Source of the DNA: Azovibrio restrictus DSM 23866
Lineage (GTDB): Bacteria; Pseudomonadota; Gammaproteobacteria; Burkholderiales; Rhodocyclaceae
NCBI RefSeq assembly: GCF_000429665.1
Contig: NZ_AUCH01000009.1
Coordinates: forward strand, 1-64,000
Length of the DNA stretch: 64,000 bases
Direction: 5' to 3'
A program made the translations under genes and the position numbers. The notes under the pieces were generated by a model. The model ran no database searches. It was not told the DNA's origin and worked only from the letters and a program-made list of their open reading frames with translations. This document shows positions 8,630 to 17,906 of this stretch, in pieces (the first letter of the stretch is position 1; the number at the start of each line of letters is the position of its first letter).

Positions 8630-9158
8630 AGATACATCAGCAGCAGTTGCAGCAGCAGGATCAGCGCCAGGGGCGAAAGATCGATGCCGGAGATGGGCGG
8701 AATCAGGCGCCGGAAGGGCGCCAGGAAAGGCCGGGCCAGCTGGCTCACGGGAGCGGCGATGGGGGAATAGGGATTGACCCAGGACAGGACGGCCTGGAGG
8801 ATCACCACCCCCATGACGATATAGACGAACAGGCGCAACAGGCCCCGCACTGCCAGCATCAGCAGCATCAGGACCATGCCGAAGCCGTCGGCGCTCAGGA
8901 CGGCGCTGGAGAGGGACAGGATCAGCCCCGCCAGCAGCAACTGCAGCCACAGGGCGGCGATCAGGCTGGCCCAATCCACCCCGCCCACTCCGGGAACGAT
9001 GCGGCGCAGGGGCTTGACCGCCCAGTTGGTGAGCTTGACCACGAAATCCCCCAGCTGCCCGGAGAAGGACACCCGGCCCCACTGCATCATGAAACGCAGC
9101 AGGAACAGGGTGCTGAAAAATCCCACCAGGGCATTGGCCAGGAACAGCAGCGCCTCCA

Positions 9159-9162
<4 letters not shown>
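8626..9162 (-). CDS. yggT: YggT family integral membrane protein
   Basis: This 178-aa inner-membrane protein contains two copies of the YggT repeat. Each has a hydrophobic segment followed by a motif around P-hydrophobic-P: V-K-P-L-R-R-I-V-P-G in the first half and L-A-P-F-R-R-L-I-P-P in the second. The family occurs beside proC/yggS and has been linked to osmotic tolerance in E. coli; the molecular role is not established. Its start overlaps the proC stop by 4 nt and its stop overlaps the next gene, so the four genes are probably translated from one mRNA. Confidence 0.9.
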
Positions 9163-9967
<805 letters not shown>

Positions 9968-9971
<4 letters not shown>

Positions 9972-10675
9972 GGGGTGTTTCTCGCTCCGAAAATGGCTGT
10001 GCCCACCCGCACCAGGGTGCTGCCTTCCAGCACGGCAGCCTCCAGGTCGTGGGACATGCCCATGGACAGGGTATCCAGCGCCAGCCCCCCGGCCTGCAGG
10101 GCAGTCAGCAACTGCCGCAGCTGGCCCAGGGGAAGCCGCTGGGTTTCTAAATCGTCGGCCGGGGCCGGGATGGTCATCAGCCCCCGCAGGCAGAGACGCG
10201 GCAGGGCCGCCACCGCCCGGCACAGGGCTTCCACCTGGTCCGGGGCGCAGCCGCTCTTGCTGGCCTCGCCGGACACATTGACCTGGACACAGACCTGCAG
10301 GGGCGGCAGATGTTCCGGGCGCTGCTCGGAAAGCCGCTGGGCCACCTTGAGCCGGTCTATGGAGTGAACCCAGTCGAAATGCTCGGCCACCGGCCGGGTC
10401 TTGTTGCTTTGCAGGGGCCCGATGAAATGCCAGACCAGAGGGGCGTGGTCAGCAGGCAGCAGCTGTTTCAGGGCGAGAATCTTCTCCACCCCTTCCTGCA
10501 CGTAGTTTTCGCCGAAATCCCGCTGCCCGGCCAGGGCCGCCTCCAGCACGTCGCCGGCCGGCTTGGTCTTGCTCACCGCCAGCAGGGTCAGTTCCCCGGG
10601 CTGGCGCCCCGCGCGCCGGGCGGCCTGCTCCAGGGCCTGGCGTACGGCTTGCAGGTTGGCGGGTATTGCGCTCAT
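9968..10675 (-). CDS. yggS: YggS/PLPBP family pyridoxal phosphate homeostasis protein
   Basis: This 235-aa TIM-barrel protein of the alanine racemase N-terminal fold binds PLP and buffers vitamin B6 and amino-acid pools. The PLP-binding lysine lies in L-L-A-V-S-K-T-K-P-A, near residue 36. Further family motifs are D-F-G-E-N-Y-V-Q-E and W-H-F-I-G-P-L-Q-S-N-K. The phosphate-binding C-terminal block is L-S-M-G-M-S-H-D-L-E-A-A. It is the first gene of the yggS-proC-yggT-DUF167 cluster and is divergent from pilT, the standard arrangement in beta- and gammaproteobacteria. Confidence 0.95.
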
Positions 10676-10747
10676 AATCGTCTGGAATTAAGTAGGCTTT
10701 TCCAGTATACCGCCCATTCTTCCCCAAGGACGAAATCAGGACCTTTC

Positions 10748-11791
10748 ATGGACATCACCGAACTGCTGGCTTTCAGCGTCAAGAACAAGGCTTCCGACCT
10801 CCACCTTTCCTCCGGCCTGCCCCCGATGATTCGGGTCCACGGGGATGTGCGCAAGATCAACCTGCCCCCCATGGAACACAAGGACGTGCACTCCATGGTG
10901 TACGACATCATGAACGACGGGCAGCGCAAGATCTACGAAGAAACCCTGGAATGCGATTTTTCCTTTGAAATCCCCAATCTGGCCCGTTTCCGGGTCAATG
11001 CCTTCGTGCAGCACCGGGGCGCTTCCGCCGTGTTCCGGACCATTCCTTCCAAGGTGCTGACCCTGGAAGACCTGAACTGCCCGCGAATCTTCAAGGACAT
11101 CTCCGAGTACCCCCGGGGCATAGTGCTGGTCACCGGGCCCACGGGCTCGGGCAAGTCCACCACCCTGGCGGCCATGGTGAACCACATCAACGAAAACGAG
11201 TTCGGCCACATCCTCACCGTGGAAGACCCCATCGAATTCGTGCACGAGCCCAAGAAGTGCCTGATCAACCAGCGGGAAGTGGGGCCTCATACCCTGTCCT
11301 TCTCCAACGCCCTGCGCTCCGCCCTGCGGGAAGACCCGGACGTGATCCTGGTGGGCGAAATGCGCGACCTGGAAACCATCCGCCTGGCCATGACGGCCGC
11401 GGAAACGGGCCACCTGGTGTTCGGCACCCTGCACACCTCCTCGGCCGCCAAGACCATCGACCGGATCATCGACGTGTTCCCGGCGGCGGAAAAGGAAATG
11501 ATCCGGGCCATGCTGTCCGAATCCCTGCGCGCCGTCATTTCCCAGACCCTGATGAAGACCAAGGACGGCAGCGGCCGGGTGGCGGCCCACGAAATCATGA
11601 TCGGCACCCCCGCCATCCGCAACCTGATCCGCGAAGCCAAGGTGGCCCAGATGTATTCCGCCATCCAGACCGGCCAGGCCCTGGGCATGCAGACCCTGGA
11701 CCAATGCCTGATCGACCTGGTGCGCCGCAACGTGGTCTCGAGTTCCGAGGCCCGCAGCAAGGCCGCCAACAAGGATGCTTTCCCGGCCTAA
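10748..11791 (+). CDS. pilT: Type IV pilus retraction ATPase PilT
   Basis: PilT is the hexameric ATPase that depolymerises type IV pili and powers twitching motility and DNA uptake. The 347-aa protein has Walker A (T-G-P-T-G-S-G-K-S-T-T), the Asp-box (T-V-E-D-P-I-E-F), Walker B/Glu (L-V-G-E-M-R-D-L-E-T-I-R) and the His-box (E-T-G-H-L-V-F-G-T-L-H-T). The ATG at 10748 has AGGA upstream and begins the typical M-D-I-T-E-L-L-A-F sequence. pilU follows 36 nt downstream. The pilus subunit genes are not in this window. Confidence 0.97.
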   Translation: MDITELLAFSVKNKASDLHLSSGLPPMIRVHGDVRKINLPPMEHKDVHSMVYDIMNDGQRKIYEETLECDFSFEIPNLARFRVNAFVQHRGASAVFRTIPSKVLTLEDLNCPRIFKDISEYPRGIVLVTGPTGSGKSTTLAAMVNHINENEFGHILTVEDPIEFVHEPKKCLINQREVGPHTLSFSNALRSALREDPDVILVGEMRDLETIRLAMTAAETGHLVFGTLHTSSAAKTIDRIIDVFPAAEKEMIRAMLSESLRAVISQTLMKTKDGSGRVAAHEIMIGTPAIRNLIREAKVAQMYSAIQTGQALGMQTLDQCLIDLVRRNVVSSSEARSKAANKDAFPA

Positions 11792-11827
11792 GCACGGCCC
11801 CACCACATTCAACCGGAGCTCCACAGG

Positions 11828-12994
11828 ATGGAACGCGATCAGGCCCTAAAATTCATGCACGACCTTCTGCGCTTGATGAGCAGCAAGAAGGGTTCGGACC
11901 TTTTCATCACCGCCGGCTTCCCGCCGGCCATCAAGATCGACGGCCGGGTCACCCCGGTATCGAACCAGGTGCTGACCACCCAGCACACGGCGGAACTGGC
12001 CCGCTCGATCATGAACGACCGCCAGGCGGCGGAATTCGAAGCCTCGAAGGAATGCAACTTCGCCATCTCCCCCACCGGGATCGGCCGCTTCCGGGTCAAC
12101 GCCTTCATCCAGCAAGGCCGGGTCGGCGTCATCTGCCGGACCATCAACATGACCATTCCCACCCTGGACGACCTGAACCTGCCCCCGGTCCTGAAGGACG
12201 TGGCCATGACCAAGCGCGGGCTGGTGATCTTCGTGGGCGGCACCGGCACCGGTAAGAGCACCTCCTTGGCCGCCCTGGTGGATTACCGCAACCAGAACAG
12301 CTACGGCCACATCATCACCATCGAAGACCCCATCGAATACGTGCACGAGCACAAGAACTGCATCGTCACCCAGCGGGAAGTGGGGGTGGATACCGATGAC
12401 TGGGGTCCGGCCCTGAAGAACACCCTGCGCCAAGCCCCCGACGTGATCCTGATGGGGGAAATCCGCGACCGGGACACCATGGATTACGCCATCGCCTTTG
12501 CCGAAACCGGCCACCTCTGTCTCGCCACCCTGCACGCCAACAGCGCCAACCAGGCCATCGACCGGATCATCAACTTCTTCCCCGAAGAGCGGCGCTCGCA
12601 GCTGCTCATGGACCTCTCCCTCAACCTGCGCGCCCTGGTCTCCCAGCGCCTGCTGGTGAAGAAGGATGGCAAGGGCCGCATCGCCGCCATCGAGATCATG
12701 CTCAATTCGCCCCTGATTTCCGACCTGATCTTCAAGGGCGAGGTGCACGAGATCAAGGAAATCATGAAGAAATCCCGGGAACTGGGCATGCAGACCTTCG
12801 ACCAGGCCCTGTTCGACCTCTACGAAAACGGCATGATCAGCTACGAGGACGCGCTGCGGAACGCCGACTCCCTCAACGACCTGCGCCTGCAGATCAAGCT
12901 GCACGGCAAGGAATCCGTGGACCGGGACCTGACCGCCGGGATCGGCCACCTGGCCCTCACGGAAGAAGCCAAGGAACAGCAGGGCATGTTCTGA
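11828..12994 (+). CDS. pilU: PilU, PilT-dependent retraction ATPase
   Basis: This 388-aa paralogue of PilT cooperates with it in force generation during pilus retraction. It has Walker A (G-G-T-G-T-G-K-S-T-S), the Asp-box (T-I-E-D-P-I-E-Y-V-H-E-H), Walker B (L-M-G-E-I-R-D-R-D-T-M) and the His-box (E-T-G-H-L-C-L-A-T-L-H-A). The PilU-type C-terminal extension (after Y-E-N-G-M-I-S-Y-E-D-A-L-R) distinguishes it from PilT. It has an upstream GGAGCTCCACAGG stretch and ends just before a strong bidirectional terminator. Confidence 0.95.
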   Translation: MERDQALKFMHDLLRLMSSKKGSDLFITAGFPPAIKIDGRVTPVSNQVLTTQHTAELARSIMNDRQAAEFEASKECNFAISPTGIGRFRVNAFIQQGRVGVICRTINMTIPTLDDLNLPPVLKDVAMTKRGLVIFVGGTGTGKSTSLAALVDYRNQNSYGHIITIEDPIEYVHEHKNCIVTQREVGVDTDDWGPALKNTLRQAPDVILMGEIRDRDTMDYAIAFAETGHLCLATLHANSANQAIDRIINFFPEERRSQLLMDLSLNLRALVSQRLLVKKDGKGRIAAIEIMLNSPLISDLIFKGEVHEIKEIMKKSRELGMQTFDQALFDLYENGMISYEDALRNADSLNDLRLQIKLHGKESVDRDLTAGIGHLALTEEAKEQQGMF

Positions 12995-13016
12995 CCCGGC
13001 ACCGCCGCCGGCCAGC

Positions 13017-13043
13017 AAAAAGGGAGGCGCCGCCTCCCTTTTT
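13017..13043. terminator. Bidirectional terminator between pilU and rlmL
   Basis: AAAAAGGGAGGCG is followed by the complementary CGCCTCCCTTTTT, giving a long stem with A and T tracts on its two sides. It separates convergent genes and should work in both directions. Confidence 0.9.
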
Positions 13044-13074
13044 CACGTCTGCCGGCCAGGCCGGAAGGCGAACC

Positions 13075-14232
13075 TTACTCCCCGTCCCGGACCTTGCGGT
13101 TGCTGCCGGCCACCAGCTCGATTTCGTACAGCCGGCATTCCAGGGCGCCGTTGAAGAGCGGCGTCTTGCGCCGGGGCTTCAAGCGCAGCAGTTTCGGGAA
13201 ACGGGTATCCGCCGTGAAGAAGCAGGCGGTCCAGCCGGCGAAGTTGCGCTTCAGGGTGGCGCTCATGGCCGGGTACAGCTCGGCCAGCTGATCCAGCTCG
13301 CCGATCCGCTCTCCGTAGGGAGGATTGGCCACCAGGATGCCCTCGGGCGCCGGCGCCGCACAATCCAGAAAATCCTGCTGCTCCACCTGCACCACGCCCC
13401 CCAGGCCCGCCTGCTGCAGGTTGCGTTTGGTGGCTCGCACGGCCCGCTCGTCCAGGTCGCTGGCCCAGATTTGCTGGAAGGAGGCTTCCTGCACCCGGGC
13501 CAGGGCGGCATTGCGGATTTCCAGCCAGACGTCGCGCTGATAGTGCTTCAAGGCCTCGAAGCCGAAACGCACCCGCTCCAGGCCCGGAGCCCGCTGCAAG
13601 GCCATGCAAGCGGCTTCCAGGACAAAGGTGCCGCTGCCGCACATGGGGTCCAGCAGGGGCGTGCCCGGCTGCCAGCCGGACAGCTTGAGGATGCCCGCCG
13701 CCAGGTTCTCCTTGAGGGGGGCCTCCACATTGGCATGGCGCAGGCCCCGCTGCCACAGGGGAGCGCCGGAAGTGTCCAGGTACAGGGTGCAGTCCCGCTC
13801 GGTGAGGAACACCTGGACCCGCACATCCGGCTCCCGGGTGTCGATGCTGGGGCGTTCGCCCACCTGGTCCCGGAACCGGTCGCAGAGGGCATCCTTGACC
13901 CGCAGGGTGACGAAATCGATGCTCTTCAGGGGGCAGCGGATCGCCGTGGTCTGGACCCGGAAGGTGCGGAACACATCGAAATGCCGCTCCCAGGCCAGCT
14001 TCAGGGCCAGGCGGTAGATGTCCTCCTCCCGTTCATAGGGCGCCCGGGCCAGGTACCAGAGGATGCGGGTGGCCAGGCGGGATTCCAGATTGGCCCGGTA
14101 GCAGGTGGCCCATTCCCCCTTGAACTGGACCCCGCCCGGCACGACCCGGACATCCTGGGCGCCGACGCCCTGCAGCTCATCGACCAGCAGGGGCTCCAGG
14201 CCCCGGGGACAGGTGGCGAAGAATTTTTCCAT
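13075..14232 (-). CDS. rlmL: THUMP-domain 23S rRNA (guanine-N2)-methyltransferase, RlmL-like
   Basis: This 385-aa SAM-dependent RNA methyltransferase has an N-terminal THUMP RNA-binding region (about residues 50-155). A Rossmann methyltransferase domain follows, with motif I D-P-M-C-G-S-G-T-F and catalytic motif IV N-P-P-Y-G-E-R. In E. coli the RlmL half of RlmKL makes m2G2445 in 23S rRNA; that protein is about 700 aa, so this is the short stand-alone form without the RlmK half. The target nucleotide is inferred from family. It starts 10 nt after the hemJ stop and is probably co-transcribed with it. Confidence 0.88.
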   Translation of the reverse strand: MEKFFATCPRGLEPLLVDELQGVGAQDVRVVPGGVQFKGEWATCYRANLESRLATRILWYLARAPYEREEDIYRLALKLAWERHFDVFRTFRVQTTAIRCPLKSIDFVTLRVKDALCDRFRDQVGERPSIDTREPDVRVQVFLTERDCTLYLDTSGAPLWQRGLRHANVEAPLKENLAAGILKLSGWQPGTPLLDPMCGSGTFVLEAACMALQRAPGLERVRFGFEALKHYQRDVWLEIRNAALARVQEASFQQIWASDLDERAVRATKRNLQQAGLGGVVQVEQQDFLDCAAPAPEGILVANPPYGERIGELDQLAELYPAMSATLKRNFAGWTACFFTADTRFPKLLRLKPRRKTPLFNGALECRLYEIELVAGSNRKVRDGE

Positions 14233-14242
14233 GAAGATTCGC

Positions 14243-14662
14243 TCAGAAAGGTTTCAGGACCACCAGGAACACCACGGTGAACAGCACCAGCACCGGCACC
14301 TCGTTGAAGAAGCGGAACCAGACGTGGTTGCGGGCATTCTGCTGGGCCTGGAACTTGCGCAGCAGCTGGCCGCAATACAGGTGATAGGCGATCAGGAACA
14401 CCACCAGCAGGGTCTTCACGTGCAGCCAGCCTCCGGCAAAATCGAAGCCGAACCACAGCCACAAGCCCAGAACCACGGCCAGGACGCCCAGGGGCGTCAT
14501 GAACCGGTAGAGCTTGTGGGCCATGAGCAGCAGGCGCTGTTCCTCGGCCTTACTGCCTTCCGGCACCATGGCCAGGTTCACGAAGATGCGCGGCAGGTAA
14601 AAGAGCCCGGCAAACCAGGCCACCACGAAGGAAATGTGCAGGGCTTTGAGCACGAGCAACAT
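14243..14662 (-). CDS. hemJ: HemJ-type protoporphyrinogen IX oxidase
   Basis: This 139-aa membrane protein of the CopD/HemJ family has four predicted helices. It begins with K-A-L-H-I-S-F-V-V-A-W-F-A-G-L-F-Y, where the His is a likely heme ligand. It also has H-K-L-Y-R-F-M-T-P-L-G and the block H-V-K-T-L-L-V. HemJ oxidises protoporphyrinogen IX to protoporphyrin IX in bacteria lacking HemG/HemY. hemF, the oxygen-dependent enzyme of the preceding heme step, is elsewhere in this window. Function is assigned from family similarity and the conserved His/Lys motifs. Confidence 0.85.
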   Translation of the reverse strand: MLLVLKALHISFVVAWFAGLFYLPRIFVNLAMVPEGSKAEEQRLLLMAHKLYRFMTPLGVLAVVLGLWLWFGFDFAGGWLHVKTLLVVFLIAYHLYCGQLLRKFQAQQNARNHVWFRFFNEVPVLVLFTVVFLVVLKPF

Positions 14663-14674
14663 GGAACGATCCTC

Positions 14675-15553
14675 TCAGTCAGGGTTAGGGGACAAGGCCG
14701 CCAGACCGGCCGCCACGGTGGGATAGCCAAGGCGCAGGCCCAGTTCCGCCTTGATGCGGCGGTTGCCGATGCGGCGCGACTCGGCCATGAAGGAAAGCTG
14801 CAGGGGCGACAGGTGCGCGGCCAGGTCTGCCCGGGCCAGGCGGGGCGGCCGGGGCAGGCCGCAGGCATCGGCCACAGCATCGAAGTAATCCCCCATGGGC
14901 AGGAGACTGTCATCCACCACGTTGTAGCAACGGCTGGCACCGCCCCGGAACAGGGCAAGGCAGCAGGCCCGAGCCAGGTCTTCGGCGTGGATGTGATTGC
15001 TGAACACATCGTCGGAGCGCGCCAGGACCGGCAGGCCCATCCGCAAGCGCTCCAGGGGCAGGCGTTCAGGGGCATAGATACCGGGTGCCCGCAGGATCAG
15101 CACCGCCACCCCGTTGCGGGCGCCCCAGCGGCGCAGCTGCTGCTCCGCATCCACCCGGCGCCGGGCCCGGCCGGAATCCGGCCGGCAGGGGCGGGTCTCG
15201 TCGATGGCAGCGCCGCCGCAATCGCCGTAAACCCCCGTGGTACTGATGTAAACCAGGCGCCGTGGTAGACTCCGACCCCGGCTCAGGGCCGCCAGCAAAT
15301 GGCGGGTCCGGGTATCCCCAAGCCCTTCCCGGGGCGGTGGCGCCAGATGCAGGACCCGTTCCGCCAGCCCGCCCAGACGGATCAGACTGGCCGGATCGTC
15401 CAGATCACCGAATACGGGCTGCACCCCCAGGCGCCGCCAGGCATCCGCCCCCGCCTCATGGCGCAACAGGGCGGACACCCGGAAGTGCCCCGTGAGCCAG
15501 GAAGCGGCGCGCCGGGCCACATCCCCGCTGCCGACGATTAACAGTCTTTGCAC
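14675..15553 (-). CDS. NAD(P)-dependent epimerase/SDR family protein
   Basis: This 292-aa extended short-chain dehydrogenase has an N-terminal Rossmann motif (L-L-I-V-G-S-G-D-V-A-R-R). A segment V-Y-I-S-T-T-G-V-Y-G-D provides the active-site Tyr region, and a C-terminal half (H-I-H-A-E-D-L-A-R-A and Y-N-V-V-D-D) is typical of YeeZ/NAD-epimerase-like proteins. The substrate is unknown. It is 12 nt upstream of hemJ on the same strand and divergent from the ferredoxin reductase gene at 15603. It could equally be described as a nucleoside-diphosphate-sugar epimerase-like protein. Confidence 0.8.
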   Translation of the reverse strand: MQRLLIVGSGDVARRAASWLTGHFRVSALLRHEAGADAWRRLGVQPVFGDLDDPASLIRLGGLAERVLHLAPPPREGLGDTRTRHLLAALSRGRSLPRRLVYISTTGVYGDCGGAAIDETRPCRPDSGRARRRVDAEQQLRRWGARNGVAVLILRAPGIYAPERLPLERLRMGLPVLARSDDVFSNHIHAEDLARACCLALFRGGASRCYNVVDDSLLPMGDYFDAVADACGLPRPPRLARADLAAHLSPLQLSFMAESRRIGNRRIKAELGLRLGYPTVAAGLAALSPNPD

Positions 15554-15602
15554 GGCGGCATTCTAGCCCATCCGTGCCCGGACCAAGGGACCAGAGCACA
15601 AC

Positions 15603-16619
15603 ATGAGCTATCAGATCACCGTTCAGCCCAGCGGCGCCAGCTACAGCGCCGAACCCGATGAAACCCTGCTGGATGCGGCCCTGCGCCAGGGCCTGAGCAT
15701 GCCCTACGGCTGCAAGGACGGCGCCTGCGGCGCCTGCAAGGGCACCGTCCAGAGCGGCACCGTGGACCTGGGCCGCTACCAGGCCCACGCCCTCACCGCC
15801 GAAGACATCGCCGCCGGCAAGGTGCTGTTCTGCTGCGCCCGGCCCACCAGCGACCTGAGCATAGAAAACCGGCAGATGATCCGCATGGGCGACATCCAGG
15901 TGAAGGTCATGCCCGCCCGGGTGGAAAAGCTGGACAAGGTGGCCCCCGATGTCATCGAACTGCATCTGCGCCTGCCCGCCAGCGAGAAATTCCAGTTCTA
16001 CGCGGGCCAGTACATCGACTTCCTGCTCAAGGACGGCAAGCGGCGCAGCTACTCCCTGGCCAGCGCTCCGGAAAAGGAAGGGGTGCTGGAACTGCACATC
16101 CGCCACGTGCCCGGCGGCCTGTTCACCGACCAGGTGTTCGGCACCATGAAGGTGAAGGACATCCTGCGCTTCGAAGGCCCCCACGGCGGCTTCTTCCTGC
16201 GCGAGGAAAGCAGCAAGCCGGTGATCCTGCTCGCCTCCGGCACTGGCTTCGCCCCCATCAAGTCCATCGTCGAACACGCCCTCGCCCAGGGCAGCAGCCG
16301 TCCCCTGCACATCTACTGGGGCTGCCGCAAACAATCCGACCTGTACATGAACGCCCTGCCCGAAGACTGGGCCGGCAAGTACCCGCACGTCCAGTACACC
16401 CCGGTGCTCTCCGAACCGGAAGCCGGCTGGACCGGACGCACCGGCTTCGTGCACCAGGCCGTCATCGCCGACTACCCCAGCCTCGCCGGGCACCAGGTGT
16501 ACGCCTGCGGCGCCCCGGTGATGATAGACGCGGCCCGCAAGGATTTCCTCGCCCAGTGCGCCCTGCCCGAAGAGGAGTTCTACTCGGACGCCTTCACCTT
16601 CTCGGCCCCGGGCAAGTGA
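15603..16619 (+). CDS. 2Fe-2S ferredoxin/FAD/NAD oxidoreductase (AscD/E3-like)
   Basis: This 338-aa single-chain reductase has an N-terminal plant-type [2Fe-2S] domain (C37, C42, C45 and a Cys at 77 or 78). An FAD domain follows (R-S-Y-S-L-A-S), then an NAD(P) domain (L-A-S-G-T-G-F-A-P-I-K-S) and the terminal C-G-A-P-V-M-I-D block. It resembles enzymes annotated as CDP-6-deoxy-delta-3,4-glucoseen reductase, but in betaproteobacteria these are general electron-transfer reductases. No deoxysugar genes are nearby. The last about 160 nt plus terminator are duplicated 9.48 kb downstream at 25938-26149. Confidence 0.85.
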   Translation: MSYQITVQPSGASYSAEPDETLLDAALRQGLSMPYGCKDGACGACKGTVQSGTVDLGRYQAHALTAEDIAAGKVLFCCARPTSDLSIENRQMIRMGDIQVKVMPARVEKLDKVAPDVIELHLRLPASEKFQFYAGQYIDFLLKDGKRRSYSLASAPEKEGVLELHIRHVPGGLFTDQVFGTMKVKDILRFEGPHGGFFLREESSKPVILLASGTGFAPIKSIVEHALAQGSSRPLHIYWGCRKQSDLYMNALPEDWAGKYPHVQYTPVLSEPEAGWTGRTGFVHQAVIADYPSLAGHQVYACGAPVMIDAARKDFLAQCALPEEEFYSDAFTFSAPGK

Positions 16620-16668
16620 TCCCGATTTGAGGCCCAGCAAAAAGCCCGGCTGCGTGCCGGGCTTTTTG
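16457..16668 (+). repeat. Left copy of 212-bp direct repeat (reductase 3' end plus terminator)
   Basis: This stretch matches 25938-26149 at a constant offset of 9481 nt with about ten mismatches and no indel. The longest identical run is over 100 bp and ends at the TGA. It spans the last 54 codons of the reductase, the stop and the stem of its terminator. Here the copy is the functional end of the intact gene. Confidence 0.93.
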
Positions 16669-16673
16669 CTGGG
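16633..16673 (+). terminator. Strong intrinsic terminator of the reductase gene
   Basis: CCCAGCAAAAAGCCCGGC pairs perfectly with GCCGGGCTTTTTGCTGGG over 18 bp with a 5-nt loop. The T-run lies inside the right arm. Confidence 0.9.
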
Positions 16674-16723
16674 AGAGGGTTGCTATCCATGCGACGGGAT
16701 TTGATCATGGTTTTCTCCGCAAG

Positions 16724-16893
16724 CGCATCGAATCGGTTTCAGGGTTCCGCCGTCGGCGCGGGCTGCCGGTTTTCCCGGCAAGCCCCCGCCGATTCTCACA
16801 GCTAGCCTCAATACTCGTGCCGCCGCCCCTTCGCCTTGCCGGCGGCGCGCTGGATGGCGCAACCCGGCTCGCGCTCGTGGGTGCAGTCGGCGA
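16724..16893 (-). pseudogene. Truncated second copy of the rsgA 3' end
   Basis: Positions 16724-16842 repeat 19561-19679, and 16843-16892 repeat 19812-19861, so relative to intact rsgA there is a clean 132-bp (44-codon) internal deletion. Read on the minus strand it still encodes H-E-R-E-P-G-C-A-I-Q-R joined to A-A-G-K-A-K-G-R-R-H-E-Y and the stop at 16808-16810. There is no start or GTPase domain. It is a non-functional duplication remnant. Confidence 0.85.
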
Positions 16894-17180
16894 CATCGGC
16901 ACCCGCGGTAGGAGGCCAACCCCGCACTAACTGCCGCCAGGTCTTGTCGGCGTGCGAAGACGCGGAAAAGGGGACTGACTCAGCTCCCTAAACATCTCTG
17001 CGCGTCCTTGGCGTGCTCTCCCTATCCTTGGAAAAGCCTCGGGAGGCCGTTTTGTCATTCTTTTCTTGCCCGGCTATCGATGATGAATTCATAATATGCC
17101 ATTGTTTTTGCGGCACTGCTGCTCGGTTCGCCAATCCTCATGGCCGGGGGCTGCGGGGTCATCGACGCGAAACCCAGTAG
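16894..17180. other. Intergenic accessory sequence without a recognisable gene
   Basis: I see no convincing coding region. Near 16968 there is AAAAGGGGACTGACTC, a weak relative of the GGGGTCTGACCCC-type elements found elsewhere in the window. The right end (after about 17100) may contain the decayed N-terminal part of the pseudogene that follows. Confidence 0.4.
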
Positions 17181-17401
17181 CATCCCAGGGGCACGGCGAT
17201 CGCGACTTTCGACAAGAATGGCCGTTATCCGACCGATTCCCATGGCAGGCATGCTGCCATCTACTTGAGCCATGATGCGAGCGGGATTCGGGTGCTCGAC
17301 CAGTGGAACAAGCAGGCGAGGTGCTGGAACGGGTGATTCGTGTCAACCAGCCGGAATTTCCGCGCAGCAATGCAGCGATCCATTTTTACGTGATCGAGTG
17401 A
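17181..17401 (+). pseudogene. BPSL0067-like gene remnant, frameshifted
   Basis: The translation reads G-T-A-I-A-T-F-D-K-N-G-R-Y-P, then H-A-A-I-Y-L-S and V-L-D-Q-W, the core of BPSL0067-family proteins (small putative cysteine-hydrolase-fold proteins). A one-base deletion near 17316 puts the frame onto a stop at 17334. In the shifted frame it continues G-E-V-L-E-R-V-I-R-V-N-Q-P to H-F-Y-V-I-E and a TGA at 17399-17401. An in-frame TAG at 17178 cuts off the N-terminus. The family name is from memory of motifs and is moderately sure; that the gene is broken is directly visible. Confidence 0.6.
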
Positions 17402-17851
17402 ATGATGAAGCATCAAGGAATGATCCTCCTGCTCACGGCGATGGCCTTGCCAGGCGCTGGCGCGGTGGCGGGCGAATTGCGGATCGACTGTCCGGAGAGC
17501 GTCGCCGCGCTCGAGTCCCTGGACGGGGCAGGCGAGGCGTGGCGGGTCGAAACCGATCTCGGGAAGCGCGGCAAGTTTCTCGATTCGATCAGCGTCTTCT
17601 CCGGGCCGCCAGCGGAAATGGCCAGCCTGGTTCCCGACCGGACGCGCCGCAAGAAGCAGTTGCGGACCTCCACCTGGCAGTTCGCCGCGCCGTCGACGGC
17701 CGCCTACTGGGTGGCCTGCACCTATACCAACAGCACGCTGCAACTGACCCGGCAACTGCCGAGCGGGGTGCGGCGCTGCGAGCTGGGCGAGCGTCTGTTG
17801 CCGAACGGCGTCAGGCTCGGCATCGACGGCATGAAGTGTGAACTCGATTGA
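17402..17851 (+). CDS. STY0301-family-like exported protein
   Basis: This 149-aa protein has a signal peptide (G-M-I-L-L-L-T-A-M-A-L-P-G-A-G-A-V-A-G) followed by L-R-I-D-C-P-E-S. A W-x-C-x-Y-like block (Y-W-V-A-C-T-Y-T-N-S-T) and a C-terminal C-x(n)-C pair match STY0301-type proteins of unknown function. The ATG directly follows the stop of the BPSL0067-like remnant. Such proteins are often found as neighbours, which suggests a functional pair; a role as a periplasmic inhibitor of the partner is inference only. With the partner broken, this gene may be an orphan. Confidence 0.6.
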   Translation: MMKHQGMILLLTAMALPGAGAVAGELRIDCPESVAALESLDGAGEAWRVETDLGKRGKFLDSISVFSGPPAEMASLVPDRTRRKKQLRTSTWQFAAPSTAAYWVACTYTNSTLQLTRQLPSGVRRCELGERLLPNGVRLGIDGMKCELD

Positions 17852-17906
17852 AACCCATGCCGTGCCGGCTCGCTGGCGCGGAAATCCGGACAAGGAAGAC
17901 AGGCAT

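Noticed and set aside
16683..16919. Arg-rich minus-strand frames in the rsgA remnant
   Set aside because: They are out of frame with the rsgA tail homology and are explained by the duplicated fragment.
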